Source of the DNA: Massilia sp.
GTDB taxonomy: Bacteria; Pseudomonadota; Gammaproteobacteria; Burkholderiales; Burkholderiaceae_D
Direction of reading: 5' to 3'
Assembly (NCBI GenBank): GCA_003484545.1
Contig: DNCF01000512.1
Coordinates: 1-16,927, forward strand
DNA: 16,927 bases
Each line of letters opens with the position of its first letter. Position 1 is the first letter of the stretch. The notes beneath the pieces are model-generated. The model was not told where the DNA came from. It ran no database searches and was given only the letters and a program-made list of their open reading frames with translations. Made by a program: the position numbers and the translations under genes. This document shows positions 1 to 6,728 of the stretch, piece by piece.

Positions 1-361
1 CCTGCGCCATCTCCTGCTTGGCCTGCTTCATCAGCTTGAGGTCGGTGAACATGTCGACCTGGGTCGTCACGCCGAACAGCACCGGCAGTTCCTGCCAGCG
101 GAAGACGTGGGTGTGGGCGTCGATCAGGCCCGGCAGCAGGGTGCGGCCGGCGCCCTGGACCACGCGGGCGCCCTGCGGCGCCGGGCCGCGGAAATCCGCA
201 TCGGCGATGACGCCGTTCTCGAACAGCACCGAGCGCCGTTCATGGACGGCTTTGCCGTCGAACACGCGCACGTCCTGGACCAGGGTGGCGGCAGCGAGCG
301 CGGCAGGGCTGGCGCCGATGGCGGCGCACAGCAGCAGGAGTTTCAGGGTCGTCGGTTTCAT
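1..361 (-). CDS. Amidohydrolase family protein, exported (partial, 5' part only)
   Basis: The first 120 codons of a minus-strand gene that runs off the left edge. Residues 1-24 look like a Sec signal peptide: Lys at 2 and 7, a Leu-rich core (LLLLCAAIGA) and an Ala-rich end (AALAAA). The mature part starts like metal-dependent amidohydrolases of the imidazolonepropionase-like group: a small beta domain (VRVFDGKAVHERRSVLFENG), then LLPGLIDAHTHVF at about 75-87, where H83 and H85 would be the first metal ligands. FGVTTQVDM follows, as in this family. The start is ATG at 361, with GGAGAG six bases upstream. The substrate cannot be told from this part; periplasmic members are often peptidase-like or hydrolyse cyclic amides. 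The remaining metal ligands are outside the window. Family call good, function unknown. Confidence 0.85.
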   Translation of the reverse strand, partial: MKPTTLKLLLLCAAIGASPAALAAATLVQDVRVFDGKAVHERRSVLFENGVIADADFRGPAPQGARVVQGAGRTLLPGLIDAHTHVFRWQELPVLFGVTTQVDMFTDLKLMKQAKQEMAQ

Positions 362-410
362 CTCGGTCTCTCCGGGTGGTTGGATGAGCCGAGTATGGAA
401 GAGCGGCGGC

Positions 411-426
411 TGCGTCACCAGACGCA
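411..426. promoter_or_regulatory. Inverted repeat TGCGTC-N4-GACGCA upstream of the amidohydrolase
   Basis: Perfect 6-bp arms around ACCA. It lies about 50 bp upstream of the amidohydrolase ATG at 361, where a -35 region or operator would be expected. No good sigma-70 pair is visible. It could be a transcription-factor site or chance. Confidence 0.3.
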
Positions 427-444
427 AGTGCCACCACTTTCAGG

Positions 445-456
445 TGACAAATGTCA
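445..456. promoter_or_regulatory. Inverted repeat TGACA-AA-TGTCA, possible operator
   Basis: A perfect 12-base palindrome in the 144-bp gap between the yaiI stop and the amidohydrolase start, about 84 bp upstream of that start. Its shape suits a dimeric response regulator or repressor. Nothing in the window identifies the protein. Confidence 0.3.
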
Positions 457-505
457 TGCGCGCGGGCGCTGGCGGGCGAGATGCCGATCCAGTGAATTGG
501 CACGC

Positions 506-964
506 TCAGCGCTTGATCGGACCCTGGCGTGCCAGGTGCCGATCAAGTGCATTTGCAAAATGCTGGCGGTCGGCCTGGCTGAAAGCCGATGGCCCGCCGG
601 TGTCGACGCCGCTGCTGCGCAGCTCTTCCATGAAGGCGCGCATGGTCAGTTGCTGGGCGATCGTGTCCTTGGTATAGAACTCGCCGCGCGGGTTCAGGGC
701 ATGACCGCCCTTCTCCAGCACCTGCGCCGCGAGCGGAATGTCGCCGGTCACGACCAGGTCGCCCGGCTGCACGCGCGCGACGATCTCGGCGTCGGCGACG
801 TCGAAGCCGCCCGGCACCTGCAGCGCGCGGATGAACTTCGAACCGGGCACGCGCAGCAGCTGGTTGGCCACCAGCGTCACGGGGATCTGCGTGCGCTCGG
901 CAACCCGGAACAGGATGTCCTTGATGACGCCGGGACAGGCGTCGGCGTCGACCCAGATCTGCAT
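506..964 (-). CDS. yaiI: YaiI/YqxD family protein (UPF0178)
   Basis: A 152-residue protein that starts MQIWVDADACPGVIKDILF, the N-terminal signature of the YaiI/YqxD (DUF188) family, whose fold is PIN-like and whose function is not established. Further conserved stretches are LVANQLLRVP, GFDVADAEIV, GDLVVTGDIPLA and ALNPRGEFYT. I chose ATG 964 because the family begins right at IWVDADACP. The frame also opens at a TTG at 982, which overlaps the ruvB stop codon (TTGA) and would add MNTPAP; translational coupling would favour that start. Neither has a strong ribosome-binding site. It is the last gene of the ruvCAB-yaiI run. A hairpin covers its last codons, just before the stop. Confidence 0.9.
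   Translation of the reverse strand: MQIWVDADACPGVIKDILFRVAERTQIPVTLVANQLLRVPGSKFIRALQVPGGFDVADAEIVARVQPGDLVVTGDIPLAAQVLEKGGHALNPRGEFYTKDTIAQQLTMRAFMEELRSSGVDTGGPSAFSQADRQHFANALDRHLARQGPIKR
512..547 (-). other. Strong stem-loop at the 3' end of yaiI
   Basis: CTTGATCGG (512-520) pairs perfectly with CCGATCAAG (539-547). Inside it, CCTGGC (523-528) pairs with GCCAGG (531-536). The whole makes a two-part hairpin over the last codons of yaiI, a few bases before its stop. No T-run follows on the minus strand, so it is not a canonical intrinsic terminator. It may protect the 3' end of the ruv transcript or slow polymerase. Confidence 0.45.
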
Positions 965-978
965 GGGGGCAGGCGTGT

Positions 979-2040
979 TCAACGCAAGTTGTCCCAGAGG
1001 TCGCCGGTGGGGCTGATGCGCGGGGCGGCCACGCCGAAGTGCTGGTAGGCGGCGGGCGTGGCGATGCGCCCGCGCGGGGTGCGCTGCAGGTAGCCCTGCT
1101 GGATCAGGTAGGGTTCGAGCACGTCCTCGATGGTGTCGGCCGCCTCGCCGATCGCCGCGGCCAGGTTGCCGATGCCGACCGGGCCGCCGTTGAACTTGAA
1201 CAGCACCGCTTCCAGGAGTTTACGGTCCATGACGTCGAAGCCGACCGAGTCGACGTCGAGCATCTTGAGGGCGCGGTCGGCCATGTCCTTGGTGATCTCG
1301 CCGGTACCCTTCACTTCCGCGTAGTCGCGCACGCGGCGCAGCAGGCGGTTGGCGATACGCGGCGTGCCGCGCGCGCGCATGGCGACTTCGCGCGCGCCTT
1401 CGTTGTTGATCGGCGCTTCCAGCAGGTGCGCGCTGCGGGTGACGATCTTGGTCAGCTCGTCGACGTTGTAGAACTCCAGGCGCGCGACGATGCCGAAACG
1501 GTCGCGCAGCGGGTTGGTCAGCATGCCGGCGCGGGTGGTGGCGCCGACCAGGGTGAAGGGCTGCAGGTCGAGTTTCACGGAACGCGCGGCCGGGCCTTCT
1601 CCGATCACGATGTCGATCTGGTAGTCCTCCAGCGCCGGGTACAGGATCTCCTCGACCACCGGAGACAATCGGTGGATCTCGTCGATGAACAGCACGTCGT
1701 TCGGCTCGAGGTTGGTCAGAATCGCCGCCAGGTCGCCCGGGCGCTCCAGCACCGGGCCGGAGGTCTGGCGCAGGTTCACGCCCATCTCGCGCGCGATGAT
1801 ATGGGCCAGCGTGGTTTTACCCAGGCCCGGCGGGCCGAACAGCAGCGTGTGGTCGAGCGCTTCGCGGCGCTTCCTCGCGGCGGAGATGAAGATTTCGAGC
1901 TGGTCGCGGATCTTGGCCTGGCCGACGTATTCGTCCAGCTGTTTCGGGCGCAAGGCGCGTTCGATCGCCTCCTCGTTGGGCGAGGCCGGCGCCGCGTCGA
2001 TGACCCGCTGCTCGGTGAAGTTGTCGGTCTGGATGCTCAT
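979..2040 (-). CDS. ruvB: Holliday junction branch migration ATPase RuvB
   Basis: RuvB is the hexameric AAA+ motor that, loaded by RuvA, pumps DNA through Holliday junctions during recombination repair. The 353-residue product has the usual length. Visible motifs are RPKQLDEYVGQ (31-41), Walker A GPPGLGKTT (69-77), Walker B DVLFIDEIHR (115-124), sensor 1 LVGATTRAG (164-172) and LRDRFG (178-183), which carries the arginine of the AAA+ trans-acting region. The C-terminal winged-helix part includes GYLQRTPRGR. It starts 37 bp after ruvA, and its stop codon overlaps a possible TTG start of yaiI. All key residues are intact. Confidence 0.98.
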   Translation of the reverse strand: MSIQTDNFTEQRVIDAAPASPNEEAIERALRPKQLDEYVGQAKIRDQLEIFISAARKRREALDHTLLFGPPGLGKTTLAHIIAREMGVNLRQTSGPVLERPGDLAAILTNLEPNDVLFIDEIHRLSPVVEEILYPALEDYQIDIVIGEGPAARSVKLDLQPFTLVGATTRAGMLTNPLRDRFGIVARLEFYNVDELTKIVTRSAHLLEAPINNEGAREVAMRARGTPRIANRLLRRVRDYAEVKGTGEITKDMADRALKMLDVDSVGFDVMDRKLLEAVLFKFNGGPVGIGNLAAAIGEAADTIEDVLEPYLIQQGYLQRTPRGRIATPAAYQHFGVAAPRISPTGDLWDNLR

Positions 2041-2077
2041 TGCTTGGATCTCGGCTTGAATCTCGGATGAATGCGGC

Positions 2078-2656
2078 TCAGGCCTTGGACAGGGCCTTCA
2101 GGGCGAACTTGATGCCGTCGGACACGCTGGCGCCTTCCGGCAGGTTCTTGGTCGCGACCAGCGCTTCCTTGTCAGAATACCCCAATGCCAGCAGCGCGTT
2201 CATCACGTCGGCCTGGGTATCGTCGCGCGGCGCGGTGCCGACCACGCCAATGTCGGCGCCGAGCTTGCCCTTCAGTTCCAGCAGCAGGCGCTCGGCGGTC
2301 TTCTTGCCGATGCCGGGAATCTTGACCAGGCGGCCAGGCTCCTGCAGCGTCACGGCCTGGGCCAGGTCGTTCACCGACATGCCCGACAGGATGCCCAGCG
2401 CGGTGCGCGCGCCGACGCCGGTAATCTTGATCAATTGGCGAAACAGCGCGCGCTCGCTGGCCGTGCCGAAGCCGAACAGCAGGTGGGCGTCCTCGCGGAT
2501 CGCCTGGTGGGTGAACAGCACGACGCGCTCGCCGGTGTGCGGCAGGTTGTAATAGGTACTCATCGGCACGTCGATTTCATAGCCGACGCCGTTGCAGTCC
2601 ACCAGCAGTTGCGGCGGAGTCTTTTCCAGCAGGATTCCGGAGATGCGACCAATCAT
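2078..2656 (-). CDS. ruvA: Holliday junction DNA helicase subunit RuvA
   Basis: RuvA tetramers clamp the Holliday junction and recruit RuvB. The 192-residue product has the three expected domains. An OB-fold covers about 1-62 (MIGRISGILLEK, GVGYEIDVP). Two helix-hairpin-helix motifs follow, with ITGVG at 78-82 and IPGIGKKTAERLL at 113-125. A flexible linker (about 132-147) leads to the small C-terminal RuvB-binding domain (VMNALLALGYSDKEA). The start ATG at 2656 is preceded by AAAGG at suitable spacing. It lies 30 bp downstream of ruvC and 37 bp upstream of ruvB, so the three genes are most simply one transcript. Confidence 0.98.
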   Translation of the reverse strand: MIGRISGILLEKTPPQLLVDCNGVGYEIDVPMSTYYNLPHTGERVVLFTHQAIREDAHLLFGFGTASERALFRQLIKITGVGARTALGILSGMSVNDLAQAVTLQEPGRLVKIPGIGKKTAERLLLELKGKLGADIGVVGTAPRDDTQADVMNALLALGYSDKEALVATKNLPEGASVSDGIKFALKALSKA

Positions 2657-2686
2657 GGTTGACCTTTGTTCTTGCGTTGTTCTTGG

Positions 2687-3223
2687 TTAGACGAGGCGGC
2701 CGCGCTTCATGCGCAGGCCGGCCAGTTGCGGGCCGAGCGAGCCGATCAGCGCCAGCGTATCGTGGCTGTTCGCGTGGCAAATGGCAACCCCGAGCGCGTC
2801 GGCGGCGTCCGAGCCCGGCAGGCCGGGCAGCGTCAGCAGGCGCGACACCATGTCCTGGACCTGGGGCTTGGCGGCCTTGCCGGTGCCGACGACGGCCTGC
2901 TTGATCTGGGTCGGCGAATATTCCGCCACCTCCAGGTCGGCGCCGACCAGGGCGCTGATCGCCGCACCACGGGCCTGGCCCAGCAGCAGGGTCGATTGCG
3001 GATTGACGTTGACGAACACCTTCTCGATGGCGGCGCAGCTCGGCTGGTAGGTGGCGACGATCTCGCGCACGCCGTTCAGGATGATCTTCAGGCGCGGCGG
3101 CAATGCCCCTTCAAGACCGGTCTTGATGGTGCCCGAGGCGATGTAGCGCAATTTGCTGCCCTGCTTTTCGATGACGCCAAAGCCGGTCGTGCGCAAGCCA
3201 GGGTCGATGCCGAGAATAATCAT
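2687..3223 (-). CDS. ruvC: Crossover junction endodeoxyribonuclease RuvC
   Basis: RuvC is the dimeric, Mg-dependent resolvase that nicks Holliday junctions symmetrically after RuvAB branch migration. The 178-residue protein has the RNase H-like fold signature MIILGIDPGLRTTGFG. All four catalytic acids can be placed: D7, E67 (in AAIEKVFV), D139 and D142 (in GSDAADALGVA). It is the first gene of the ruvC-ruvA-ruvB-yaiI run. The ATG at 3223 lies only 8 bp beyond a TATAAC -10-like hexamer and about 40 bp downstream of a LexA-type box. Expression is therefore probably induced by DNA damage, and the mRNA may have a very short leader. Confidence 0.98.
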   Translation of the reverse strand: MIILGIDPGLRTTGFGVIEKQGSKLRYIASGTIKTGLEGALPPRLKIILNGVREIVATYQPSCAAIEKVFVNVNPQSTLLLGQARGAAISALVGADLEVAEYSPTQIKQAVVGTGKAAKPQVQDMVSRLLTLPGLPGSDAADALGVAICHANSHDTLALIGSLGPQLAGLRMKRGRLV

Positions 3224-3231
3224 TATCGAAT

Positions 3232-3237
3232 GTTATA
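3232..3237 (-). promoter_or_regulatory. Putative -10 element of the ruvC promoter
   Basis: TATAAC on the minus strand, 5 of 6 matches to TATAAT, eight bases before the ruvC ATG. The best -35 candidate at 17-bp spacing is weak (TTCCCA). Transcription would start within a few bases of the start codon. Confidence 0.45.
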
Positions 3238-3263
3238 CCGGCCAGCAAGGTTCGTGGGAAAAA

Positions 3264-3283
3264 TACTGTAGAAAAACACAGTA
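3264..3283 (-). promoter_or_regulatory. LexA (SOS) box upstream of ruvCAB
   Basis: TACTGTAGAAAAACACAGTA on the plus strand has perfect 6-base arms, TACTGT and ACAGTA, separated by 8 bases. This is the CTGT-N8-ACAG LexA operator, and the outer TA bases also match the E. coli consensus. It sits 41 bp upstream of the ruvC ATG, just beyond the -35 region, which suits repression of ruvCAB. Confidence 0.85.
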
Positions 3284-3308
3284 GGGTGGACACCCCGTGC
3301 CCACGCGG
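3281..3308 (+). repeat. GTAG-led palindromic repeat, copy A (REP-like)
   Basis: GTAGGGTGGACAC, then CCC, then GTGCCCACGCGG. It has the same GTAGGGTGG(A/G)C...CCACGC(G/T)G core as three copies near 14339-14540. The GTAG tetranucleotide followed by a hairpin is the layout of REP sequences mobilised by RAYT (TnpA_REP) proteins. Its first three bases overlap the end of the LexA box. Confidence 0.65.
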
Positions 3309-3415
3309 AACGAAAAATAGTGGCAGCAGGGCAACAGAAGACCCGGCGCCTTACGAGCAGGATGCCACATAAATGGCGCTTCGTGGCCATCGCCCGAGCG
3401 CCCATTCGGACGGAC

Positions 3416-3844
3416 TCATCGCGCGTGAGCAGGCGTTCTCACCGGAAACACCCGATCGTAGGCGAGGTTGAAAAAGAAGCCGTACACCAGGTAGAAAATC
3501 ACGATGGCGACGTCCATCAGCAGTGCCGCCCACAAGCCAATGCCGAGGTACCAGGCGATCATCGGGATCAGCATGACGACCAGTCCGGCTTCGAACAGGA
3601 AGGTGTGGGCGACCCGGATCGCCAGCGTTTTCTGGATGCTGCCGCGCAGGCGCAGCATGGCGCGGTCGAATCCCAGGTTGAACACGAAGTTCCAGAGCGT
3701 GGCGATCGTTGCCGACACGACGCCGATCACGCCCATGTGCTGCATCGGCTGGTTGAAGACAAGGGCGGAACCGGGAATGAAGATGGCCAGGGCCACGGCT
3801 TCGAACAGAAGCGCATGAACGACGCGCTCGCGGAATGTACGCAT
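3416..3844 (-). CDS. PACE family (AceI-like) multidrug efflux transporter
   Basis: A 142-residue inner-membrane protein of four predicted helices. It is built from two tandem BTP-type halves: HALLFEAVAL at 10-19 is echoed by HTFLFEAGLVV at 80-90. The first half has an acidic residue at E15, the position known to be essential for proton-coupled export in AceI of Acinetobacter. WNFVFNLGFDR (51-61) and FFFNLAYDRVFP (124-135) are the conserved segments that close each half. Known members export chlorhexidine and other biocides, and short-chain diamines. I chose ATG 3844 because AAGAAGAG lies just upstream and E15 then falls in register; the frame stays open further upstream without family similarity. 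It is transcribed divergently from a LysR gene, as aceI is from aceR. Confidence 0.92.
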   Translation of the reverse strand: MRTFRERVVHALLFEAVALAIFIPGSALVFNQPMQHMGVIGVVSATIATLWNFVFNLGFDRAMLRLRGSIQKTLAIRVAHTFLFEAGLVVMLIPMIAWYLGIGLWAALLMDVAIVIFYLVYGFFFNLAYDRVFPVRTPAHAR

Positions 3845-3948
3845 GTAACTCTTCTTTCTGATGACTGTTGCGGGTGCGTGCCAGGCTAGCGTCGGGAACG
3901 CCGCGACCGCGTGCCAGCATTGGCTCGCGCTTTGGCTCAACTACCCAT

Positions 3949-3977
3949 TTGACGTTGGACCAGCATGATCCCATACT
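3949..3977 (+). promoter_or_regulatory. Putative sigma-70 promoter of the LysR gene
   Basis: TTGACG (3949-3954), a 17-bp spacer, then CATACT (3972-3977): 5 of 6 and 4 of 6 matches to consensus. The start point would be near 3984, giving a leader of about 40 bases. It lies in a locally AT-rich stretch. Confidence 0.55.
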
Positions 3978-3981
3978 TCAG

Positions 3982-4018
3982 AAATCTATACATAGAGGCA
4001 AAATCGATACATGGTGCT
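3982..4018 (+). promoter_or_regulatory. Two direct repeats 19 bp apart, putative regulator-binding sites
   Basis: AAATCTATACATAGAGG at 3982 and AAATCGATACATGGTGC at 4001 match at 13 of 17 positions. The first contains a small palindrome, TCTAT-AC-ATAGA. They cover the predicted start point of the LysR gene in the divergent PACE/LysR intergenic region. This suits an autoregulatory site bound on one face of the helix. Confidence 0.5.
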
Positions 4019-4024
4019 CCAAAT

Positions 4025-4918
4025 ATGAAACACTTGAATTGGGATGACCTGCGCTTGCTGTTGCTTATCGCACAGGAAGGGACGCTACGGCGCGCTGCCA
4101 GGAAGGCGGGAGTGAGCCCGGCGACGCTGTCGCGCCGGCTCGACGAACTCGAGGAAGCGGTCGGGCACAAACTCGTCGAGCGTTTCCAGGGCGGTTGTAT
4201 TCCGACGGCGTTCGGTAGCGATGTCATCGCCCTGGCCGACCAGATGGGCGAGATTGCGCTGGACGTCGAACGCAGCCGGGATCGCCAGGATGCACACGCC
4301 GCGTCGGGCCTGGTGCGAATCAATACCGACGAGTGGCTTTCGTATTTCCTGACGACCCGGTTTGCGCGCTTTCATGACGCCTACCCCAACATCGAGGTGG
4401 AAATCATTACCTCGCACCGGCCGTACAACCTGACGCGCCGGGAAGCGGACATCGCGATCCGGCCTTACCGCCCTGAACAGCTCGACCTCGTCACGCGCCG
4501 GATCGGCACCCTGGCATTCGGGCTGTATTGCAGTCGGGATGTGGCGCAGCGCCATGCGGCTGCCCTGGCAAACCGGGACTGGGCCAAGCTGCCCTTCGTG
4601 GGTTTCGACGAGCCGCGCGCCGAGTTCCAGTCCGATCGCTGGTTGCGCGCACTACCCGGCGCGCCGACGCCATGGATGAAGTGCAGTTACGGACTCGGCA
4701 TCCTCGATGGCGTCAGCCACGGCGCCGGCCTGGGTGTGCTGGCGACCTTTCTTGCGGGCGACGCGCAGGATCTGCACGCCGTGCTTCCCCATATTCCCGA
4801 ACTGGATCAGGAGATCTGGCTGTCGATGCATGGCGGCCTGCGTACGAGCGCACGCGTCCGGGCCGTGGTGGATTTCATGGAGCAGGTGTTCAGCGCGTAC
4901 CGGGAAACCGGGCATTGA
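4025..4918 (+). CDS. LysR family transcriptional regulator
   Basis: A 298-residue protein of normal LTTR length. The N-terminal winged helix-turn-helix (about 1-62) reads NWDDLRLLLLIAQEGTLRRAARKAGVSPATLSRRLDELE in two contiguous parts, with the recognition helix around PATLSRRLDELE (32-43). A periplasmic-binding-protein-like effector domain follows from about 90 (VRINTDEWLSYFL, PNIEVEIITSHR, DIAIRPYRPEQLDLVTRRIG). I chose ATG 4025 because MKHLNWDDLRLLL is the usual LTTR beginning; an upstream ATG at 3965 adds 20 unlikely residues. There is no strong ribosome-binding site. It is divergent from the PACE gene, so it probably activates that efflux gene in response to an exported compound, as AceR does for AceI. 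The effector is unknown. Confidence 0.92.
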   Translation: MKHLNWDDLRLLLLIAQEGTLRRAARKAGVSPATLSRRLDELEEAVGHKLVERFQGGCIPTAFGSDVIALADQMGEIALDVERSRDRQDAHAASGLVRINTDEWLSYFLTTRFARFHDAYPNIEVEIITSHRPYNLTRREADIAIRPYRPEQLDLVTRRIGTLAFGLYCSRDVAQRHAAALANRDWAKLPFVGFDEPRAEFQSDRWLRALPGAPTPWMKCSYGLGILDGVSHGAGLGVLATFLAGDAQDLHAVLPHIPELDQEIWLSMHGGLRTSARVRAVVDFMEQVFSAYRETGH

Positions 4919-5009
4919 AGCCTGGCGTGCCCGGACTGCCGTGTGTCGGTGCCGGGAGCCCGGCGATTTCCGCAGCCGGCGGAAGCGGTCCGCCACCGGC
5001 CACGCGTCC

Positions 5010-5038
5010 ACGCCGGCGACATGCGCAGTCGCCGGCGT
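5010..5038. terminator. Perfect 11-bp hairpin between convergent lysR and purH
   Basis: ACGCCGGCGAC (5010-5020), loop ATGCGCA, then GTCGCCGGCGT (5028-5038). It lies between the 3' ends of the plus-strand LysR gene and minus-strand purH, where a bidirectional terminator is expected. It lacks a T-run on either side, so termination strength is uncertain. Confidence 0.6.
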
Positions 5039-5051
5039 AGAGACAGTCAGA

Positions 5052-6638
5052 TCAGTGACGGAAGTGACGGGTACCCGTGTACAGCATCACCACGCCACGC
5101 TCGTCCGCCGCGTCGATCACTTCCTGGTCGCGCATCGAGCCGCCCGGGTGGATCACGCAGGTCGCGCCGGCATCCACCACGACATCCAGGCCGTCGCGGA
5201 ACGGGAAGAAGGCGTCCGAGGCCACGGCCGAACCCGCCAGCGAGAGGCCTGCGTTCTGCGCCTTGATCGAGGCGATGCGGGCCGAGTCGATGCGGCTCAT
5301 CTGGCCGGCGCCGACGCCCAGGGTCATGCCGTTGCCGCAGAAGACGATGGCGTTCGACTTGACGAACTTGGCGACGCGCCAGGCGAACATCAGGTCCTGC
5401 AGCTGCTGCTGGGTCGGCTGCTTCTTGGTGACCACGCGCAGTTCACCCAGGCCGACGTTCTTCGCGTCCGGCGACTGCACCAGCAGGCCGCCGCCGACGC
5501 GTTTCACGTCGTAGGCATTCTGGCCAGCGCCCAGCGGGATTTCCAGCAGGCGCACGTTCTGCTTGGCCGACATGATCTGGCGCGCTTCCGCGGTGAACGA
5601 CGGTGCGATCAGCACTTCGACGAACAGCTTGGCCAGCGCCTCGGCCGCGCGGCCGTCGACTTCGACGTTGAAGGCGATGATGCCGCCGAAGGCCGAGGTC
5701 GGGTCGGTCTGCAGCGCGCGGGTGTAGGCGTCGAGCGCGTCGGCGCCGATCGCCACGCCGCAGGGGTTGGCGTGCTTGACGATCACGCAGCCGGCCGGCT
5801 GCTCGAAGCCGCCCAGCGACTTCACGCATTCCCAGGCCGCGTCGGCGTCGGCGATGTTGTTATACGACAGTTCCTTGCCCTGCAGCTGGCGGTAGTTGGC
5901 CAGCGCGCCATCGACGGCGACGATGTCGCGGTAGAAGGCGGCGCCCTGGTGCGGGTTCTCGCCGTAGCGCATGTCCTGGACCTTCTCGAAGGACATGTTG
6001 ATGGTCTGCGGGTAGGACGAACGGGTCGCGTGGGCCTTGTCCTCGCCCAGGCTGGTGAGATAGTTGGTGATGGCGCCGTCGTACTGCGCGGTGTGCGCGA
6101 AGACTTTCTTGGCCAGGCGGAACTTGGTGTCGTAGCTGACCGCGCCGGCAGTCTCACCGGTGCCTTTCATTTCCGCCAGCACCACGCCGTAGTCGGCCGG
6201 GTCGCAAATCACGACCACGTCCTTGTGGTTCTTCGCGGCCGAACGCAGCATGGTCGGGCCACCGATGTCGATGTTCTCGATCGCATCTTCCAGCGAGCAG
6301 TCATCCTTGGCGACGGTCTGCTGGAACGGATACAGGTTGACCACGACCATGTCGATCTGCGGGATGCCGTGCTCTTCGAGCTTGGACACGTGCTCAGGGA
6401 AATCGCGGCGGGCGAGGATGCCGCCGTGGACCTTCGGGTGCAGCGTCTTCACGCGACCGTCGAGCATTTCCGGGAAGCCGGTGTAGTCGGCAACTTCCGT
6501 CACCGGCACGCCATTGTCTTGCAGCAGTTTGGCGGTGCCGCCGGTGGACAGGATGTTCACGCCGAGCGCGGAAAGCGCACGGGCGAAATCGAGCACGCCG
6601 GTCTTGTCGGAGACGGAAATAAGGGCTTGTTTGATCAT
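5052..6638 (-). CDS. purH: Bifunctional AICAR formyltransferase / IMP cyclohydrolase PurH
   Basis: PurH catalyses the last two steps of de novo purine synthesis: 10-formyl-THF-dependent formylation of AICAR to FAICAR, then cyclisation to IMP. The 528-residue length matches the usual enzyme (about 529). The N-terminal MGS-like cyclohydrolase domain (about 1-200) has ALISVSDKTGVLDFA, STGGTAKLL and GRVKTLHPKVHGGILAR (61-77). The transformylase domain has MRYGENPHQ, then IVKHANPCGVAIG with catalytic K288 and H289, then TDPTSAFGGIIAFN. I chose ATG 6638 because MIKQALISVSDKTG is the standard start; an upstream ATG in frame adds 29 unconvincing residues. It follows fis by 90 bp. Confidence 0.98.
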   Translation of the reverse strand: MIKQALISVSDKTGVLDFARALSALGVNILSTGGTAKLLQDNGVPVTEVADYTGFPEMLDGRVKTLHPKVHGGILARRDFPEHVSKLEEHGIPQIDMVVVNLYPFQQTVAKDDCSLEDAIENIDIGGPTMLRSAAKNHKDVVVICDPADYGVVLAEMKGTGETAGAVSYDTKFRLAKKVFAHTAQYDGAITNYLTSLGEDKAHATRSSYPQTINMSFEKVQDMRYGENPHQGAAFYRDIVAVDGALANYRQLQGKELSYNNIADADAAWECVKSLGGFEQPAGCVIVKHANPCGVAIGADALDAYTRALQTDPTSAFGGIIAFNVEVDGRAAEALAKLFVEVLIAPSFTAEARQIMSAKQNVRLLEIPLGAGQNAYDVKRVGGGLLVQSPDAKNVGLGELRVVTKKQPTQQQLQDLMFAWRVAKFVKSNAIVFCGNGMTLGVGAGQMSRIDSARIASIKAQNAGLSLAGSAVASDAFFPFRDGLDVVVDAGATCVIHPGGSMRDQEVIDAADERGVVMLYTGTRHFRH

Positions 6639-6728
6639 GGGAGTGGCCGTTGTTGATGGAAATTCTGTGCGGAATTCGGGCACGCCGTATAGGCCGCGCC
6701 CGCGCACGGCCACGTGTGCCGGCAAGCG

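Noticed and set aside
3845..3940. N-terminal extension of the PACE protein (32 codons)
   Set aside because: The ATG at 3844 has a good ribosome-binding site and gives the family length with the key glutamate at position 15.
5010..5038. Attachment site or origin at the strong hairpin
   Set aside because: Its place between two convergent 3' ends is better explained by a bidirectional terminator; no integrase or replication gene is nearby.
4707..6656. 649-codon open frame on the plus strand opposite purH
   Set aside because: It lies antisense to an intact, recognisable purH. The translation is rich in Arg, Gly, His and Val with no domain, as expected of a shadow frame in GC-rich DNA.
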